Origin: Streptomyces sp. NBC_00443
GTDB taxonomy: Bacteria > Actinomycetota > Actinomycetes > Streptomycetales > Streptomycetaceae
Reading direction: 5' to 3'
NCBI RefSeq assembly: GCF_036014175.1
Contig: NZ_CP107917.1
Span: 5,394,001 to 5,458,000 of the forward strand
DNA length: 64,000 bases
The notes below the pieces were generated by a model. That model was not told where the DNA came from and ran no database searches. It was given only the letters and a program-made list of their open reading frames with translations. Position numbers and translations under genes: made by a program. Shown here in pieces: positions 40,406 through 48,486 of this stretch. Numbering within the stretch: position 1 is the stretch's first letter; every line of letters starts with the position of its first letter.

Positions 40406-42940
40406 TCACTCGGTCTTGATGGCGTTCAGCATGTTCAGCCGTGCGGCGTTGCGGGCCGGCCACAGCGCGGCCAGGACGCCCACCAGACCGGCCAGCACCA
40501 GGAAGATCCCGATCCGGTCCCAGGGCAGGACCAGCCGGTAGCCCGGGATCTGCTCGGCGATGGTCTCGCCGATCGCCCAGCCGAGGAACGAGCCGAGACC
40601 GATGCCGACCACCGCGCCGAACACCGAGATGACCACGGCCTCCAGCCGGACCATCCGCTTCACCCGGCGCCGGTCGAGACCGATCGCCCGCAGCATGCCG
40701 ATCTCCTGCTGCCGTTCGAACACCGACATCGCGAGGGTGTTGACGACGCCCAGCACCGCGATGATCAGGGCCATCGCGAGCAGGCCGTACATGATGTTCA
40801 GCAGGGTGTTGATGACGCCGCCGAACTCGTCGCGGATGTCCTGCCGGTCCATGACCTTGATCGCGGGGTTGTCGCCCAGCGCGTTGATCAGGGCCTTCTC
40901 GTTCGCCGCGGACTGGCCGCCGTCCACCTTCACGAAGATCTGCTGGATGTACGGCTGCACCTCGTGCGGGTTCACGACCTTCGTGTCGACGAGGACGGGC
41001 GAGAGGAACTCGCTGTCCTTGAAGACGGCTCCGACCTTGAGCGTGCCCTTCTTCTCGTCGTTGAACGTGACGGGGACGCTGTCGCCGGGCTTCCAGCCCT
41101 TGCTCTTGGCCGTCTTCTCGGCGACCGCGATGCGGCCGTCGGCGAGCGAGTCGATGGTGCCGCTGACGACGTCGACGTTCAGGACCTGCTCGATGTCGCC
41201 CGGCGTGACCGCCGAGGCGGACACGTAGTCCTCGTCACCGGCCTGGAAGTAGACGCTCTGCTGCGGCGAGACCGCCGAGACGCCCTTGGCCTTCTCCAGC
41301 GCCGTCAGCGCGGACTGGTCGAGGTCCCCGCCGTTCGCCATCGAGACCATGTAGTCGGCCTTGATGTTGTCCGTGGTCATCTTGTCGATGGCCGTGCCGA
41401 CCGTGATACCGAGCACCGACAGACCGGTCACCAGCGTCAGGCCGATCGCCAGCGCCGAGGCGGTGGCTCCGGTACGGCGCGGATTGCGGACCGCGTTCTG
41501 GCCGGCCAGCTTGCCGGCCACGCCGAAGGGGCCGACGAGCAGCGGACGGACGAGCGCGATCACGGGCCGGGACAGCAGCGGGATCAGGATGATCACGCCG
41601 ATCAGCGCGAAGAACGCGCCCGCCCCGATGTACATCCGGCCGTCGTCGCCGCCGGTCGAGGCACCCAGCACGATCCCGGCCGCGCCGAGACCGGTGATGG
41701 CCGTACCGATGGAGTTGCGCAGCACCAGCGACTTGGTGGTGGCCGCCGCGTGGACGCTGTTCATGGCCGCCACCGGCGGGATCTTCGCGGCCCGGCGGCC
41801 GGGCAGCCAGGCGGCGAACATGGTGATCAGCACACCGACGCTGATCGCGGCGATCACCGGCGTGGCGGACAGGACGAGCGGGCCGTCCGGAATCTTCATC
41901 TCGAACGCGGCCATCCCGGACCGCAGGCCGACCGCGAGCCCGATGCCGAGGACGAAGCCGATCACCGAGGCGACCAGACCCACCACCGCGGCCTCGGCGA
42001 GCACCGAGCGGGTGATCTGCTTGCGCGACGCACCGACGGCGCGCATCAGGGCGATCTCCTTCGTGCGCTGGGCGACCAGCATCGTGAAGGTGTTGGAGAT
42101 CAGGAAGATCCCGACGAAGAGCGCGATGCCCGCGAAGCCGAGCAGGACCTGCTTGAGCGAGCCGAGGCCCTGTTCGATCTGCTCGGCCTGCTCGCCCGCG
42201 AGCGCCTGGCCGGTCTGGGCCTCGGCGCTGTCCGGCAGCAGCGGCTTGACGGCGTCCAGGATCTTCTTGTCGTCCCCGCCGGGGGCGCCGCTGACGGTGA
42301 CGCTCTCGAAGTAGCCCGGCTTGAGGTACTGCTTCTGGGCGACCGCGGTGTCGAAGAGGACGAGGCTGCCGCCGGCGTTCACGGCGCCGTCCTCGGTGGT
42401 GAACACGCCGCTGAGGGTGTACTCCTTCACCGGCCCGTTCGTGGCGACCCGGACCCGGTCGCCGACCTGGTACTCGCCCTTGGCCGCGGACTCCTTGTCC
42501 AGGGCGATCTGATCGTCCTTCACCGGGCCGGAGCCGTCGGTGAACGTGTAGGCGGGGTTCTTGCCGTCCTTGCCGGGGTCGAAGTTGGAGCCCTTGTTGG
42601 ACCAGCCGACGCCGATCAGCTTCCCGTCGGGGTCGGCGACCCCGGCGAAGCCCTCGACGCGGCCGTAGGCGGCGTCGACGCCGTCCACCGCGGCGATCTT
42701 GTCGAGGGTCTTCCGGGAGAGGCCGGGCTCTTCCTTGGCGTCGTCGGGGTTGGCGTACGAGGTGATGGAGACGGCGACGTCGTCGTAGCTCTTCGCCGAC
42801 TGGTTGCGGAAGGCGTTGGAGAGGGTGTCGGCGAAGACCAGGGTGCCGGAGACGAACGCCACGCCGAGCATCACGGCGAGCACGGTCATCAGGAGCCGGG
42901 CCTTGTGCGCCAGTACGTTGCGCAGGGCGGTGCGGAACAT
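40406..42940 (-). CDS. FtsX-like ABC permease, system 2
   Basis: This 844-residue permease has the same duplicated MacB/FtsX architecture as the one at 13444: an N-terminal membrane helix (AHKARLLMTVLAVMLGVAFVSG), two extracellular domains, and two FtsX cores with the coupling motifs VAQRTKEIALMRAVGASRKQ and FERQQEIGMLRAIGLDRRR. It ends ARLNMLNAIKTE, like the first system's MNVLNAIATE. It pairs with the ATPase whose stop overlaps its start by one base. The transported substrate is not readable from sequence. The 3' end faces the cfa-like gene across a hairpin. Confidence 0.9.
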   Translation of the reverse strand: MFRTALRNVLAHKARLLMTVLAVMLGVAFVSGTLVFADTLSNAFRNQSAKSYDDVAVSITSYANPDDAKEEPGLSRKTLDKIAAVDGVDAAYGRVEGFAGVADPDGKLIGVGWSNKGSNFDPGKDGKNPAYTFTDGSGPVKDDQIALDKESAAKGEYQVGDRVRVATNGPVKEYTLSGVFTTEDGAVNAGGSLVLFDTAVAQKQYLKPGYFESVTVSGAPGGDDKKILDAVKPLLPDSAEAQTGQALAGEQAEQIEQGLGSLKQVLLGFAGIALFVGIFLISNTFTMLVAQRTKEIALMRAVGASRKQITRSVLAEAAVVGLVASVIGFVLGIGLAVGLRSGMAAFEMKIPDGPLVLSATPVIAAISVGVLITMFAAWLPGRRAAKIPPVAAMNSVHAAATTKSLVLRNSIGTAITGLGAAGIVLGASTGGDDGRMYIGAGAFFALIGVIILIPLLSRPVIALVRPLLVGPFGVAGKLAGQNAVRNPRRTGATASALAIGLTLVTGLSVLGITVGTAIDKMTTDNIKADYMVSMANGGDLDQSALTALEKAKGVSAVSPQQSVYFQAGDEDYVSASAVTPGDIEQVLNVDVVSGTIDSLADGRIAVAEKTAKSKGWKPGDSVPVTFNDEKKGTLKVGAVFKDSEFLSPVLVDTKVVNPHEVQPYIQQIFVKVDGGQSAANEKALINALGDNPAIKVMDRQDIRDEFGGVINTLLNIMYGLLAMALIIAVLGVVNTLAMSVFERQQEIGMLRAIGLDRRRVKRMVRLEAVVISVFGAVVGIGLGSFLGWAIGETIAEQIPGYRLVLPWDRIGIFLVLAGLVGVLAALWPARNAARLNMLNAIKTE

Positions 42941-43710
42941 CAGCTGGTGCGGCCCTTCGCGTCGAACTGCTTCATGAAGTCGAGGACGTTGTCCGCGGTC
43001 GGCCGGTACATCTCGTCGACGATCCGGCCGTCGGCGAGGAAGACCACTCGGTCCGCGTACGCGGCGGCCACCGGGTCGTGCGTGACCATCACGACGGTCT
43101 GCCCCAACTCCCGTACGGAGTTGCGCAGGAAGCCCAGCACCTCGGCGCCCGAGCGCGAGTCGAGGTTTCCGGTCGGCTCGTCACCGAAGATGATCTCGGG
43201 CTTGGAGGCCAGGGCGCGGGCGACGGCGACGCGCTGCTGCTGGCCGCCGGAGAGCTGGGCGGGACGGTGGCTGAGGCGGTCGGCGAGGCCCACCATCCGG
43301 ATGACCGAATCCACCCACTGCTTGTCGGCCTTGCGGCCCGCGATGTCCATCGGGAGGGTGATGTTCTCCAGCGCCGTCAGCGTCGGCAGCAGGTTGAACG
43401 CCTGGAAGATGAAGCCGATCTTGTCCCGGCGCAGCTTGGTCAGCTGCTTGTCCTTCAGGGACCCGAGCTCGGTGTCGCCGATGCGCACCGAACCGGAGGA
43501 GAAGGTGTCCAGGCCGGCCACGCAGTGCATCAGCGTGGACTTGCCGGAGCCGGACGGGCCCATGATCGCGGTGAACTCGGCCTGCCGGAATTCGACGGAG
43601 ACCCGGTCCAGGGCGACCACCTGGGTCTCGCCCTGTCCGTAGATCTTCGACAGATCCGTGGCACGCGCGGCCACGGAGGTGGCCCGGCCGGCGATGGATG
43701 CGGTGGTCAC
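42940..43710 (-). CDS. ABC transporter ATP-binding protein (MacB/LolD type), system 2
   Basis: This 256-residue ATPase contains Walker A GPSGSGKST, the Q-loop FQAFNLLPTL, the signature LSGGQQQRVAVARALA, Walker B IIFGDEPTGNLDS and the MVTHDP switch. It is a close paralogue of the ATPase at 12659-13447, with long identical runs and the same KGRTS/ARGRTS ending. The GTG at 43710 is chosen because an AGGAG lies nine bases upstream; the frame runs on to 44223 but that part is non-coding in character. It is coupled to the permease. The intergenic space upstream has a candidate operator at 43840. Confidence 0.92.
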   Translation of the reverse strand: MTTASIAGRATSVAARATDLSKIYGQGETQVVALDRVSVEFRQAEFTAIMGPSGSGKSTLMHCVAGLDTFSSGSVRIGDTELGSLKDKQLTKLRRDKIGFIFQAFNLLPTLTALENITLPMDIAGRKADKQWVDSVIRMVGLADRLSHRPAQLSGGQQQRVAVARALASKPEIIFGDEPTGNLDSRSGAEVLGFLRNSVRELGQTVVMVTHDPVAAAYADRVVFLADGRIVDEMYRPTADNVLDFMKQFDAKGRTS

Positions 43711-43839
43711 GAGAAGGCACTCCTGAGGGACGACGGTGTGTACGAGGGGACGTAGTCCATCGTCCCGGCCGAAGTGCGCCGTGTAGTCAGTCGCTGTTCC
43801 GGTTCCGAAGGCAGACTGCGGATGGACCGGACCCCGCCG

Positions 43840-43859
43840 CGTCATACCTGAGGATGACG
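43840..43859. promoter_or_regulatory. Inverted repeat upstream of ABC system 2
   Basis: CGTCAT-N8-ATGACG, with an inner CCTGAGG, forms a dyad 130 bases upstream of the ATPase start. It looks like an operator for a response regulator or repressor, but no such gene is next to it. Confidence 0.4.
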
Positions 43860-44069
43860 AGGACCCCTGACGGCCGCTCGCGTCAAGAACAGGTGGAGCG
43901 TCCTCGTTCGGACGGTGAAATTCCGTCATTCCGTATGCGCCGTCAACCGCCGCACGTAAGGCTATTGGCAAGTGCGGATGGCGTGTTCCGTGGGCTGATG
44001 CACCCTCAGACGTCAATAAAATAAGACAACATCGGTCCGACCGTCCGCTGTTCGGGGGATGTATCCCGA

Positions 44070-44075
44070 TAGGCT
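44070..44075 (+). promoter_or_regulatory. Candidate bldA minus-10 box
   Basis: TAGGCT lies 28 bases before the mature tRNA end and fits the actinobacterial TAnnnT rule. A recognisable minus-35 box is absent. Confidence 0.4.
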
Positions 44076-44103
44076 CGGAACCTCGATGCGGAGCCCATGG
44101 CCT

Positions 44104-44187
44104 GCCCAGATGGTGGAATGCAGACACGGCGAGCTTAAACCTCGCTGCCCCTTCGCGGGCGTGCCGGTTCAAGTCCGGCTCTGGGCA
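44104..44187 (+). tRNA. bldA: tRNA-Leu(UAA), bldA
   Basis: The 84-base gene folds as a class II tRNA: acceptor arms GCCCAGA and TCTGGGC, a D-arm with GGTGGAATGCAGACAC, anticodon stem GCGAG/CTCGC with loop CTTAAAC giving anticodon UAA, a long variable arm, and the T-arm GCCGGTTCAAGTCCGGC. It reads the rare UUA codon and so is the bldA tRNA, whose late expression gates translation of TTA-containing genes for aerial growth and antibiotic production in Streptomyces. The CCA end is not fully encoded (ACCT follows). It is followed by pobA, as in other Streptomyces. Confidence 0.97.
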
Positions 44188-44249
44188 CCTCCGACGTTCT
44201 CCTTCCCTGTGGGCTTCCTGCAAGCTCCCTTCAAGACTTCACCGAACCG

Positions 44250-44309
44250 TTGACAGCGGGCGTGTGCGGTCGGAGACTCGCGTCAGGAAATGGTGAATGA
44301 AACTTCACC
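44250..44309 (+). promoter_or_regulatory. pobA promoter with downstream operator dyad
   Basis: A TTGACA box (44250-44255) and a GAGACT box (44273-44278) are separated by 17 bases. The start site would be at about 44285, and a perfect GGTGAA-N6-TTCACC dyad (44292-44309) lies just downstream, the position of a repressor site. No regulator gene is adjacent. The gene start is at 44337. Confidence 0.6.
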
Positions 44310-44336
44310 TAGCGAACAGCGAAGGGAAGGCGACCG

Positions 44337-45512
44337 ATGCGCACCACCGTCGGCATCATCGGAGCGGGCCCGGCCGGCCTCCTCCTCGCCCGTCTGCTCC
44401 ACAACGCCGGCATCGACTCGGTCGTCCTGGAGAGCCGCGACCGCGCCTACGTCGAACACCGCCAGCGCGCCGGAATCCTGGAGCAGGGCACGGTGGACGT
44501 GCTGCGCGCGGCCGGCGCTGGGGAGCGGATGGACCGCGAGGGTCTCGGGCACGACGGCATCGAGCTGCGGTTCGCCGGGAAGCGCCACCGCGTCGACTTC
44601 CCCGCACTCACCGGTGGCCGGTCGGTGATGGTCTACGCCCAGACCGAGGTCTGCAAGGACCTGATCGCCCTCCAGTTGAAGGAGGGCGGCCCGCTGCTGT
44701 TCGAGGCGGAGGCGCTCGCGGTGGAGGGCGCGGACACCGACAGCCCGCGCGTGCGCTTCCGGCACCAGGGGCGCGAGGACGTCCTGGAGTGCGACTACCT
44801 CGTCGGCTGCGACGGCTTCTGGGGCGTGTCCCGCAAGGCGATCCCCGCGGAGCTGACCCGGGTGTTCGAGCGGACGTACCCCTTCGGGTGGCTCGGCATC
44901 CTCGCCGACGTACCGCCCTCCCACGACGAGCTGGTCTACGCCCGCCACGACCGCGGCTTCGCCCTGCTCTCCATGCGCTCCCCGGCCGTCTCCCGCCTCT
45001 ACCTCCAGGTGCCGGACGGCACCGACGCCGAGCAATGGGGCGACGACGAGATCTGGGCGGAGCTGGAACGCCGCTTCGAGACGGACGACGACTGGCGGCT
45101 CCGGCGCGGCCCGATCACCCAGAAGTCCGTCACCCCCATGCGCTCCTACGTCCACGAACCCATGCGGTACGGCCGCTTGTTCCTGGCCGGTGACGCGGCG
45201 CACATCGTGCCGCCCACGGGTGCGAAGGGGCTGAATCTGGCCGTCGGTGACGTCGTCACCTTCGCGCGGGCACTGACGTATCAGAGGGAGACGGGGTCGG
45301 CGGAGCTGCTCGACGCCTACTCCGAGACCTGTCTGCGCCGTGTCTGGCAGGCCGAGCGGTTCTCGTACGACATGACGACCCTGCTGCACCGGGCCCCCGA
45401 CGCAACGCCGTTCGAGGACCGGCTCCAGCTGGCGCGACTGGAGCGGCTCGCCTCGTCGCGGGCCGCCGAGACGGACCTGGCCGAGGGGTACACGGGCCTT
45501 CCGTTCGGGTGA
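44337..45512 (+). CDS. pobA: 4-Hydroxybenzoate 3-monooxygenase
   Basis: This 391-residue flavoprotein hydroxylates 4-hydroxybenzoate to protocatechuate with NADPH and O2, feeding the beta-ketoadipate pathway. The FAD site is VGIIGAGPAGLLLARLLH (residues 4-21), the DG motif is LVGCDGFWGVSR (about 155-166), and the second FAD motif is AGDAAHIVPPTGAKGLNLAVGD (about 283-304). QRAGILEQGTVDVLRAAG is characteristic of PobA. Length is close to the 394 of the Pseudomonas enzyme. A GAAGGGAAGG site precedes the ATG. The promoter and operator dyad upstream suggest induction by substrate; no pca genes are present here. Confidence 0.93.
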   Translation: MRTTVGIIGAGPAGLLLARLLHNAGIDSVVLESRDRAYVEHRQRAGILEQGTVDVLRAAGAGERMDREGLGHDGIELRFAGKRHRVDFPALTGGRSVMVYAQTEVCKDLIALQLKEGGPLLFEAEALAVEGADTDSPRVRFRHQGREDVLECDYLVGCDGFWGVSRKAIPAELTRVFERTYPFGWLGILADVPPSHDELVYARHDRGFALLSMRSPAVSRLYLQVPDGTDAEQWGDDEIWAELERRFETDDDWRLRRGPITQKSVTPMRSYVHEPMRYGRLFLAGDAAHIVPPTGAKGLNLAVGDVVTFARALTYQRETGSAELLDAYSETCLRRVWQAERFSYDMTTLLHRAPDATPFEDRLQLARLERLASSRAAETDLAEGYTGLPFG

Positions 45513-45727
45513 GCGCGGGTGCGGGCCGGGGGAGTGATCTCCGACGGGTTCCGGCCACGTCCCAGGTTGGTCATGAATGATCCCGTCCATGGCCGGGAAT
45601 CACCCAGCCGCGTACCGTGTTGCGCAGCACGAAGAGGGAAAGATCCTCCGCAGGTATTAGGGTCGATCCTTTGCCAACCTATTACTCTTGAGCCAAGGCC
45701 CACGCACGGTGGCCATGGAGGAGTGAA

Positions 45728-46621
45728 ATGAGGAGCAGCAACCCGGTCTTCTCGCGACGGGGGTTCAGCCGCGACAACGGCTACGCGGGCTTCAACACCG
45801 CGCCGCAGGCCGGGGGCGCCGCTGTCGGCACGCAGGGCAGCCCGTATGCCCAGCCGGCCGGCAACCCGTATGCGCAGAACCCTTACGCCCAGACGGATCT
45901 TCAGCAGGGCGCACCGCCGCAGGCCCCGGCCACCACCGGCCGGATGACGATCGACGACGTCATCCTGCGCACGGGCACCACGCTCGGCACCCTGATCGTC
46001 ACGGCCGCGCTCGCCTGGGCGCTGCTGCCCGTCGACGACGCGAACATCAGCCGGTCCTACGGCATCGCCATCGTGGCCGGCCTCGTCGGCATGGTTCTGG
46101 CGCTCGTCCAGTCCTTCAAGCGCAAGGCCTCGCCGGCGCTGATCCTGTCGTACGCCGCGCTCGAGGGCGTGTTCCTCGGCGTCGTCTCCAGCGTCGTCGA
46201 CAACCGCATCGCGAGCGGTGCGGCCATGCAGGCGGTGATCGGCACGATGGCGGTGTTCGCCGCCGTGCTGGTGGCGTACAAGGCGGGCTGGATCCGCGTC
46301 AACCGCCGCTTCGTCGGCTTCGTGATGGCGGCAGCGCTCGGCTTCATCCTGCTGATGGCGGTCAACCTGCTGTTCGCCGTCTTCGGCGGCGGTGACGGCC
46401 TCGGCTTCCGCAGCGGCCCGCTCGGCATCGTGTTCGGCATCGTCGGCATTCTGCTCGGCGCCTGCTTCCTCGCCCTGGACTTCAAGCAGGTCGAGGACGG
46501 CCTCGCCTACGGCGCGCCGCGCGAGGAGGCCTGGCTCGCCGCCTTCGGTCTCACGCTGACGCTGGTGTGGATCTACATGGAGTTCCTGAGGCTCATCTCG
46601 ATCCTCAACAGCAGCGACTAG
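45728..46621 (+). CDS. Bax inhibitor-1/YccA family membrane protein
   Basis: This 297-residue protein has an extended Gln/Ala/Pro-rich N-terminus (residues 1-70, with PYAQ repeats) and seven transmembrane helices (about 85-290), the layout of the Bax inhibitor-1/YccA family. The last helix carries the conserved acidic segment LDFKQVEDGLAYGAPREEAWLAAFGL, where the Asp pair senses pH and gates calcium leak in the studied members. Its role in Streptomyces is unknown, but it is conserved. A GGAGGAG site precedes the ATG. A strong hairpin follows the gene. Confidence 0.9.
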   Translation: MRSSNPVFSRRGFSRDNGYAGFNTAPQAGGAAVGTQGSPYAQPAGNPYAQNPYAQTDLQQGAPPQAPATTGRMTIDDVILRTGTTLGTLIVTAALAWALLPVDDANISRSYGIAIVAGLVGMVLALVQSFKRKASPALILSYAALEGVFLGVVSSVVDNRIASGAAMQAVIGTMAVFAAVLVAYKAGWIRVNRRFVGFVMAAALGFILLMAVNLLFAVFGGGDGLGFRSGPLGIVFGIVGILLGACFLALDFKQVEDGLAYGAPREEAWLAAFGLTLTLVWIYMEFLRLISILNSSD

Positions 46622-46641
46622 TCTGCGACGGCTGTGCAGCA

Positions 46642-46670
46642 AAGGGCCCCGGGTTCGATCCGGGGCCCTT
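46642..46670 (+). terminator. Terminator after the BI-1 gene
   Basis: Arms AAGGGCCCCGG and CCGGGGCCCTT form a perfect 11-bp stem with a seven-base loop, 20 bases after the stop. It also serves the convergent DUF4287 gene. Confidence 0.85.
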
Positions 46671-46684
46671 CGTCGTGTGCGCGC

Positions 46685-46915
46685 CTAGAGGAATTTGCGC
46701 GCCGCCCTCCTCAGGTCGTACTCGTGGACGATCGCCTTCGCGTGGCCGTACGCGAGGTCGTATTCGTGGCGAAGCCAGCTGACCTTCTCCTCGAAGCGGA
46801 CGAGGGCCGGGCCTTCTTCTACCGTGCGGAGCCAGTCGGAGACTTCACGACCGGTGCAGTGGGGGATGCGGGCGAGCATGTTGCGGTGGGTCTCCTCGGA
46901 GAGGACGTGGGACAT
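46685..46915 (-). CDS. DUF4287 small protein
   Basis: This 76-residue soluble protein matches the DUF4287 family: SHVLSEETHRNMLARIPHCTGREVSDWLRTVEEG, then FEEKVSWLRHEYDLAYGHAKAIVHEYDLRRA. It is all helical, and the second half resembles a helix-hairpin that may bind nucleic acid, though no function is known. The ATG at 46915 has GGAGG six bases upstream; a TTG further upstream would need an unlikely start. It is divergent from the small leaderless gene at 47010. Confidence 0.82.
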   Translation of the reverse strand: MSHVLSEETHRNMLARIPHCTGREVSDWLRTVEEGPALVRFEEKVSWLRHEYDLAYGHAKAIVHEYDLRRAARKFL

Positions 46916-47009
46916 CGGCGCCTCCGGACGCAAAGGGGATGTAAGCCGGTCCTTCAGGTCACCGTGCCTGAGCGTTCGCCCGTTGGCAACAGTCGCGTAC
47001 GCTCACGGC

Positions 47010-47321
47010 GTGGTTGATACGACGCGTCTGACCCGAGCCGTAGATCACTTCGCCGACCGGTTGCGGGCGGCGCCGCAGAGCCGGTTGCAGAGAAGCGCGG
47101 CCGCGGAGGCGCTGGCGCTGGCCAGGGAGTTGGCACGTTGGGCTCAGGCTCTGGAGGCGCCCGGGGTGGAGCCCCGGGTCATGCCCGACGCCGGGATGTT
47201 CGCCGCTGCCGACCAAATCACCGTCGCTGTTCACGACTTGGCAGTCGTACTCACGAACGAGGGTGAGGTCGAGGACGCGGTGCGGCTGGTGGAGGAGGCG
47301 CAGAAGAAGGCGGGGGTCTGA
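47010..47321 (+). CDS. Small conserved helical protein, function unknown
   Basis: This 103-residue protein is almost entirely helical and rich in Ala, Arg and Leu (AVDHFADRLRAAPQSRLQRS, EALALARELARWAQALE, then a well-conserved-looking VAVHDLAVVLTNEGEVEDAVRLVEEAQ). No domain is recognisable and there is no signal or membrane segment. TACGCT at 46998-47003 ends six bases before the GTG start with no ribosome site, a textbook leaderless arrangement. It lies between the DUF4287 gene and a common intergenic repeat. The coding assignment rests on codon bias (third-position GC) and this start. Confidence 0.75.
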   Translation: MVDTTRLTRAVDHFADRLRAAPQSRLQRSAAAEALALARELARWAQALEAPGVEPRVMPDAGMFAAADQITVAVHDLAVVLTNEGEVEDAVRLVEEAQKKAGV

Positions 47322-47347
47322 GCGTCGTTCGCGGCCGCGGGTGCGTG

Positions 47348-47377
47348 GGGGCTGGTCGCGCAGTTCCCCGCGCCCCT
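47348..47377. repeat. Common Streptomyces intergenic hairpin repeat
   Basis: The word starts GGGGCTGGTCGCGCAGTTCC and ends CCCGCGCCCCT. I recognise it as a highly repeated Streptomyces intergenic element. Its ends GGGGC and GCCCC pair, so it can act as a terminator between convergent genes. Confidence 0.7.
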
Positions 47378-47408
47378 GAGGGCGTTGCCGTCCCCGGCGC
47401 CTCAGAGG

Positions 47409-48200
47409 CTAGAGCGACGCTATGACCCGGTCGGCCAGGATGTAGACGTTCTCCTCGCCGCACGCGAACGTCAGCGTGTACGCGCCCGAGACTCCCGAAC
47501 CGCCCAGCAGTACCGGCGTCTCGCCCGCGCGCAGGGCTGTCGCGAGGCGCTCCGCCGTCTCGCGGTGGCCCGGGGTCATGCACAGGGTCGTGCCGTCCGC
47601 GAAGACGTAGACGTCGAGGGTGCCCAGCGGGCCCGGGCGGACGTCGGTCAGTTCGGTGGCGGAGGCGGCGAGGTCCTCAAGGGTGGCCACGGTGCGCTCG
47701 TGATCGTTCACGGCCGGTGAGGAGACCGGGACGAAGTCCGGGTGGGAGGGGTGCCGGCGGCGGGCCGCGGCCAGTTCGGGGGACTCCCCGGCGAACTCGT
47801 CGGCGTCCGCGGTCGACTCGGTCACCGGCTCCAGGTGCTCCAGACCCGCGAAATCGGCCTGGCGGGGCAGGAACAGCTCACTGTCGGACAGGCCCAGCAG
47901 GGTGGGTGCGTCGCCGGCGTCACGGGACTCCTGGGCGGCCCAGAAGGCCCGCGCCTCGGCCAGCTCCCGCTCGCGCTCCTCGGCGAGCGCCTCGGCCACC
48001 GCGGCGCGTATCTCATCGGCGTCCGAGGAGAGGCGGGCCTGCGGGACGAGACCGCGGCCCGGGGCCGCGTTGGTCCGCGCCAGCTCGGTGTGCAGGGCCG
48101 CGACCTGCCGGCGCAGCACCATGAGGGTGCGCAGGACGGCGACGCCCACGGCGCCGGTGGCGGCCGTGGTGAGCAGCAAGGCGATCGGCATGGCGCTCAC
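47409..48200 (-). CDS. Membrane-anchored protein of unknown function
   Basis: This 263-residue protein starts with one hydrophobic helix (PIALLLTTAATGAVGVAVLRTLMVL, residues 5-29), then a coiled-coil-like region (residues 30-95, AAVAEALAEERERELAEAR), a long disordered acidic linker (about 100-165), and a C-terminal alpha/beta domain of about 90 residues (VATLEDLAASATELTDVRPGPLGTLDVYVFADGTTLCM, then ending with ADRVIASL). The C-terminal part looks conserved and globular but I do not recognise it. The GTG at 48200 has GGGAG seven bases before it. It is convergent with the small gene at 47010. Confidence 0.75.
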   Translation of the reverse strand: MSAMPIALLLTTAATGAVGVAVLRTLMVLRRQVAALHTELARTNAAPGRGLVPQARLSSDADEIRAAVAEALAEERERELAEARAFWAAQESRDAGDAPTLLGLSDSELFLPRQADFAGLEHLEPVTESTADADEFAGESPELAAARRRHPSHPDFVPVSSPAVNDHERTVATLEDLAASATELTDVRPGPLGTLDVYVFADGTTLCMTPGHRETAERLATALRAGETPVLLGGSGVSGAYTLTFACGEENVYILADRVIASL

Positions 48201-48396
48201 TGACGTACTCCCGGTTCAAAGTCGACCCCCGACTTCCTACATCAGCTTGAAGGGCGGACTATCCAGCTGTCAGTGCGTAACGTCACCAAACGGACAGGAC
48301 TTTGGGCCTGATGTTTAGCGGTGAACGGCTCTGACCTGGGTAAATCCCTCCGCCGAGGGAGATAGGTCACATCCTGGGGGAGATTGGATCACAAAA

Positions 48397-48433
48397 CGGC
48401 CCAGAACCGCGGGGTTTCCCGGGTTCTGGGCCG
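48397..48433. terminator. Terminator before the thiolase 3' end
   Basis: Arms CGGCCCAGAACC (48397-48408) and GGTTCTGGGCCG (48422-48433) pair perfectly. It lies 54 bases past the thiolase stop on the minus strand. Confidence 0.85.
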
Positions 48434-48486
48434 AAGGCTCACACTGGGTCGTGAGTTGACTACCCAGGGCCTCGAATGGGCCGGTT

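Larger units (their letters stand above)
43711..44103. other. Divergent region between ABC system 2 and bldA
   Basis: The 393-base gap holds the promoters of the minus-strand ABC operon and of bldA. It contains the dyad at 43840-43859 and a TAGGCT box at 44070-44075. The AT-rich run at about 44010-44030 (AATAAAATAAG) is unusual for this genome. I see no protein-coding gene. Confidence 0.55.
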
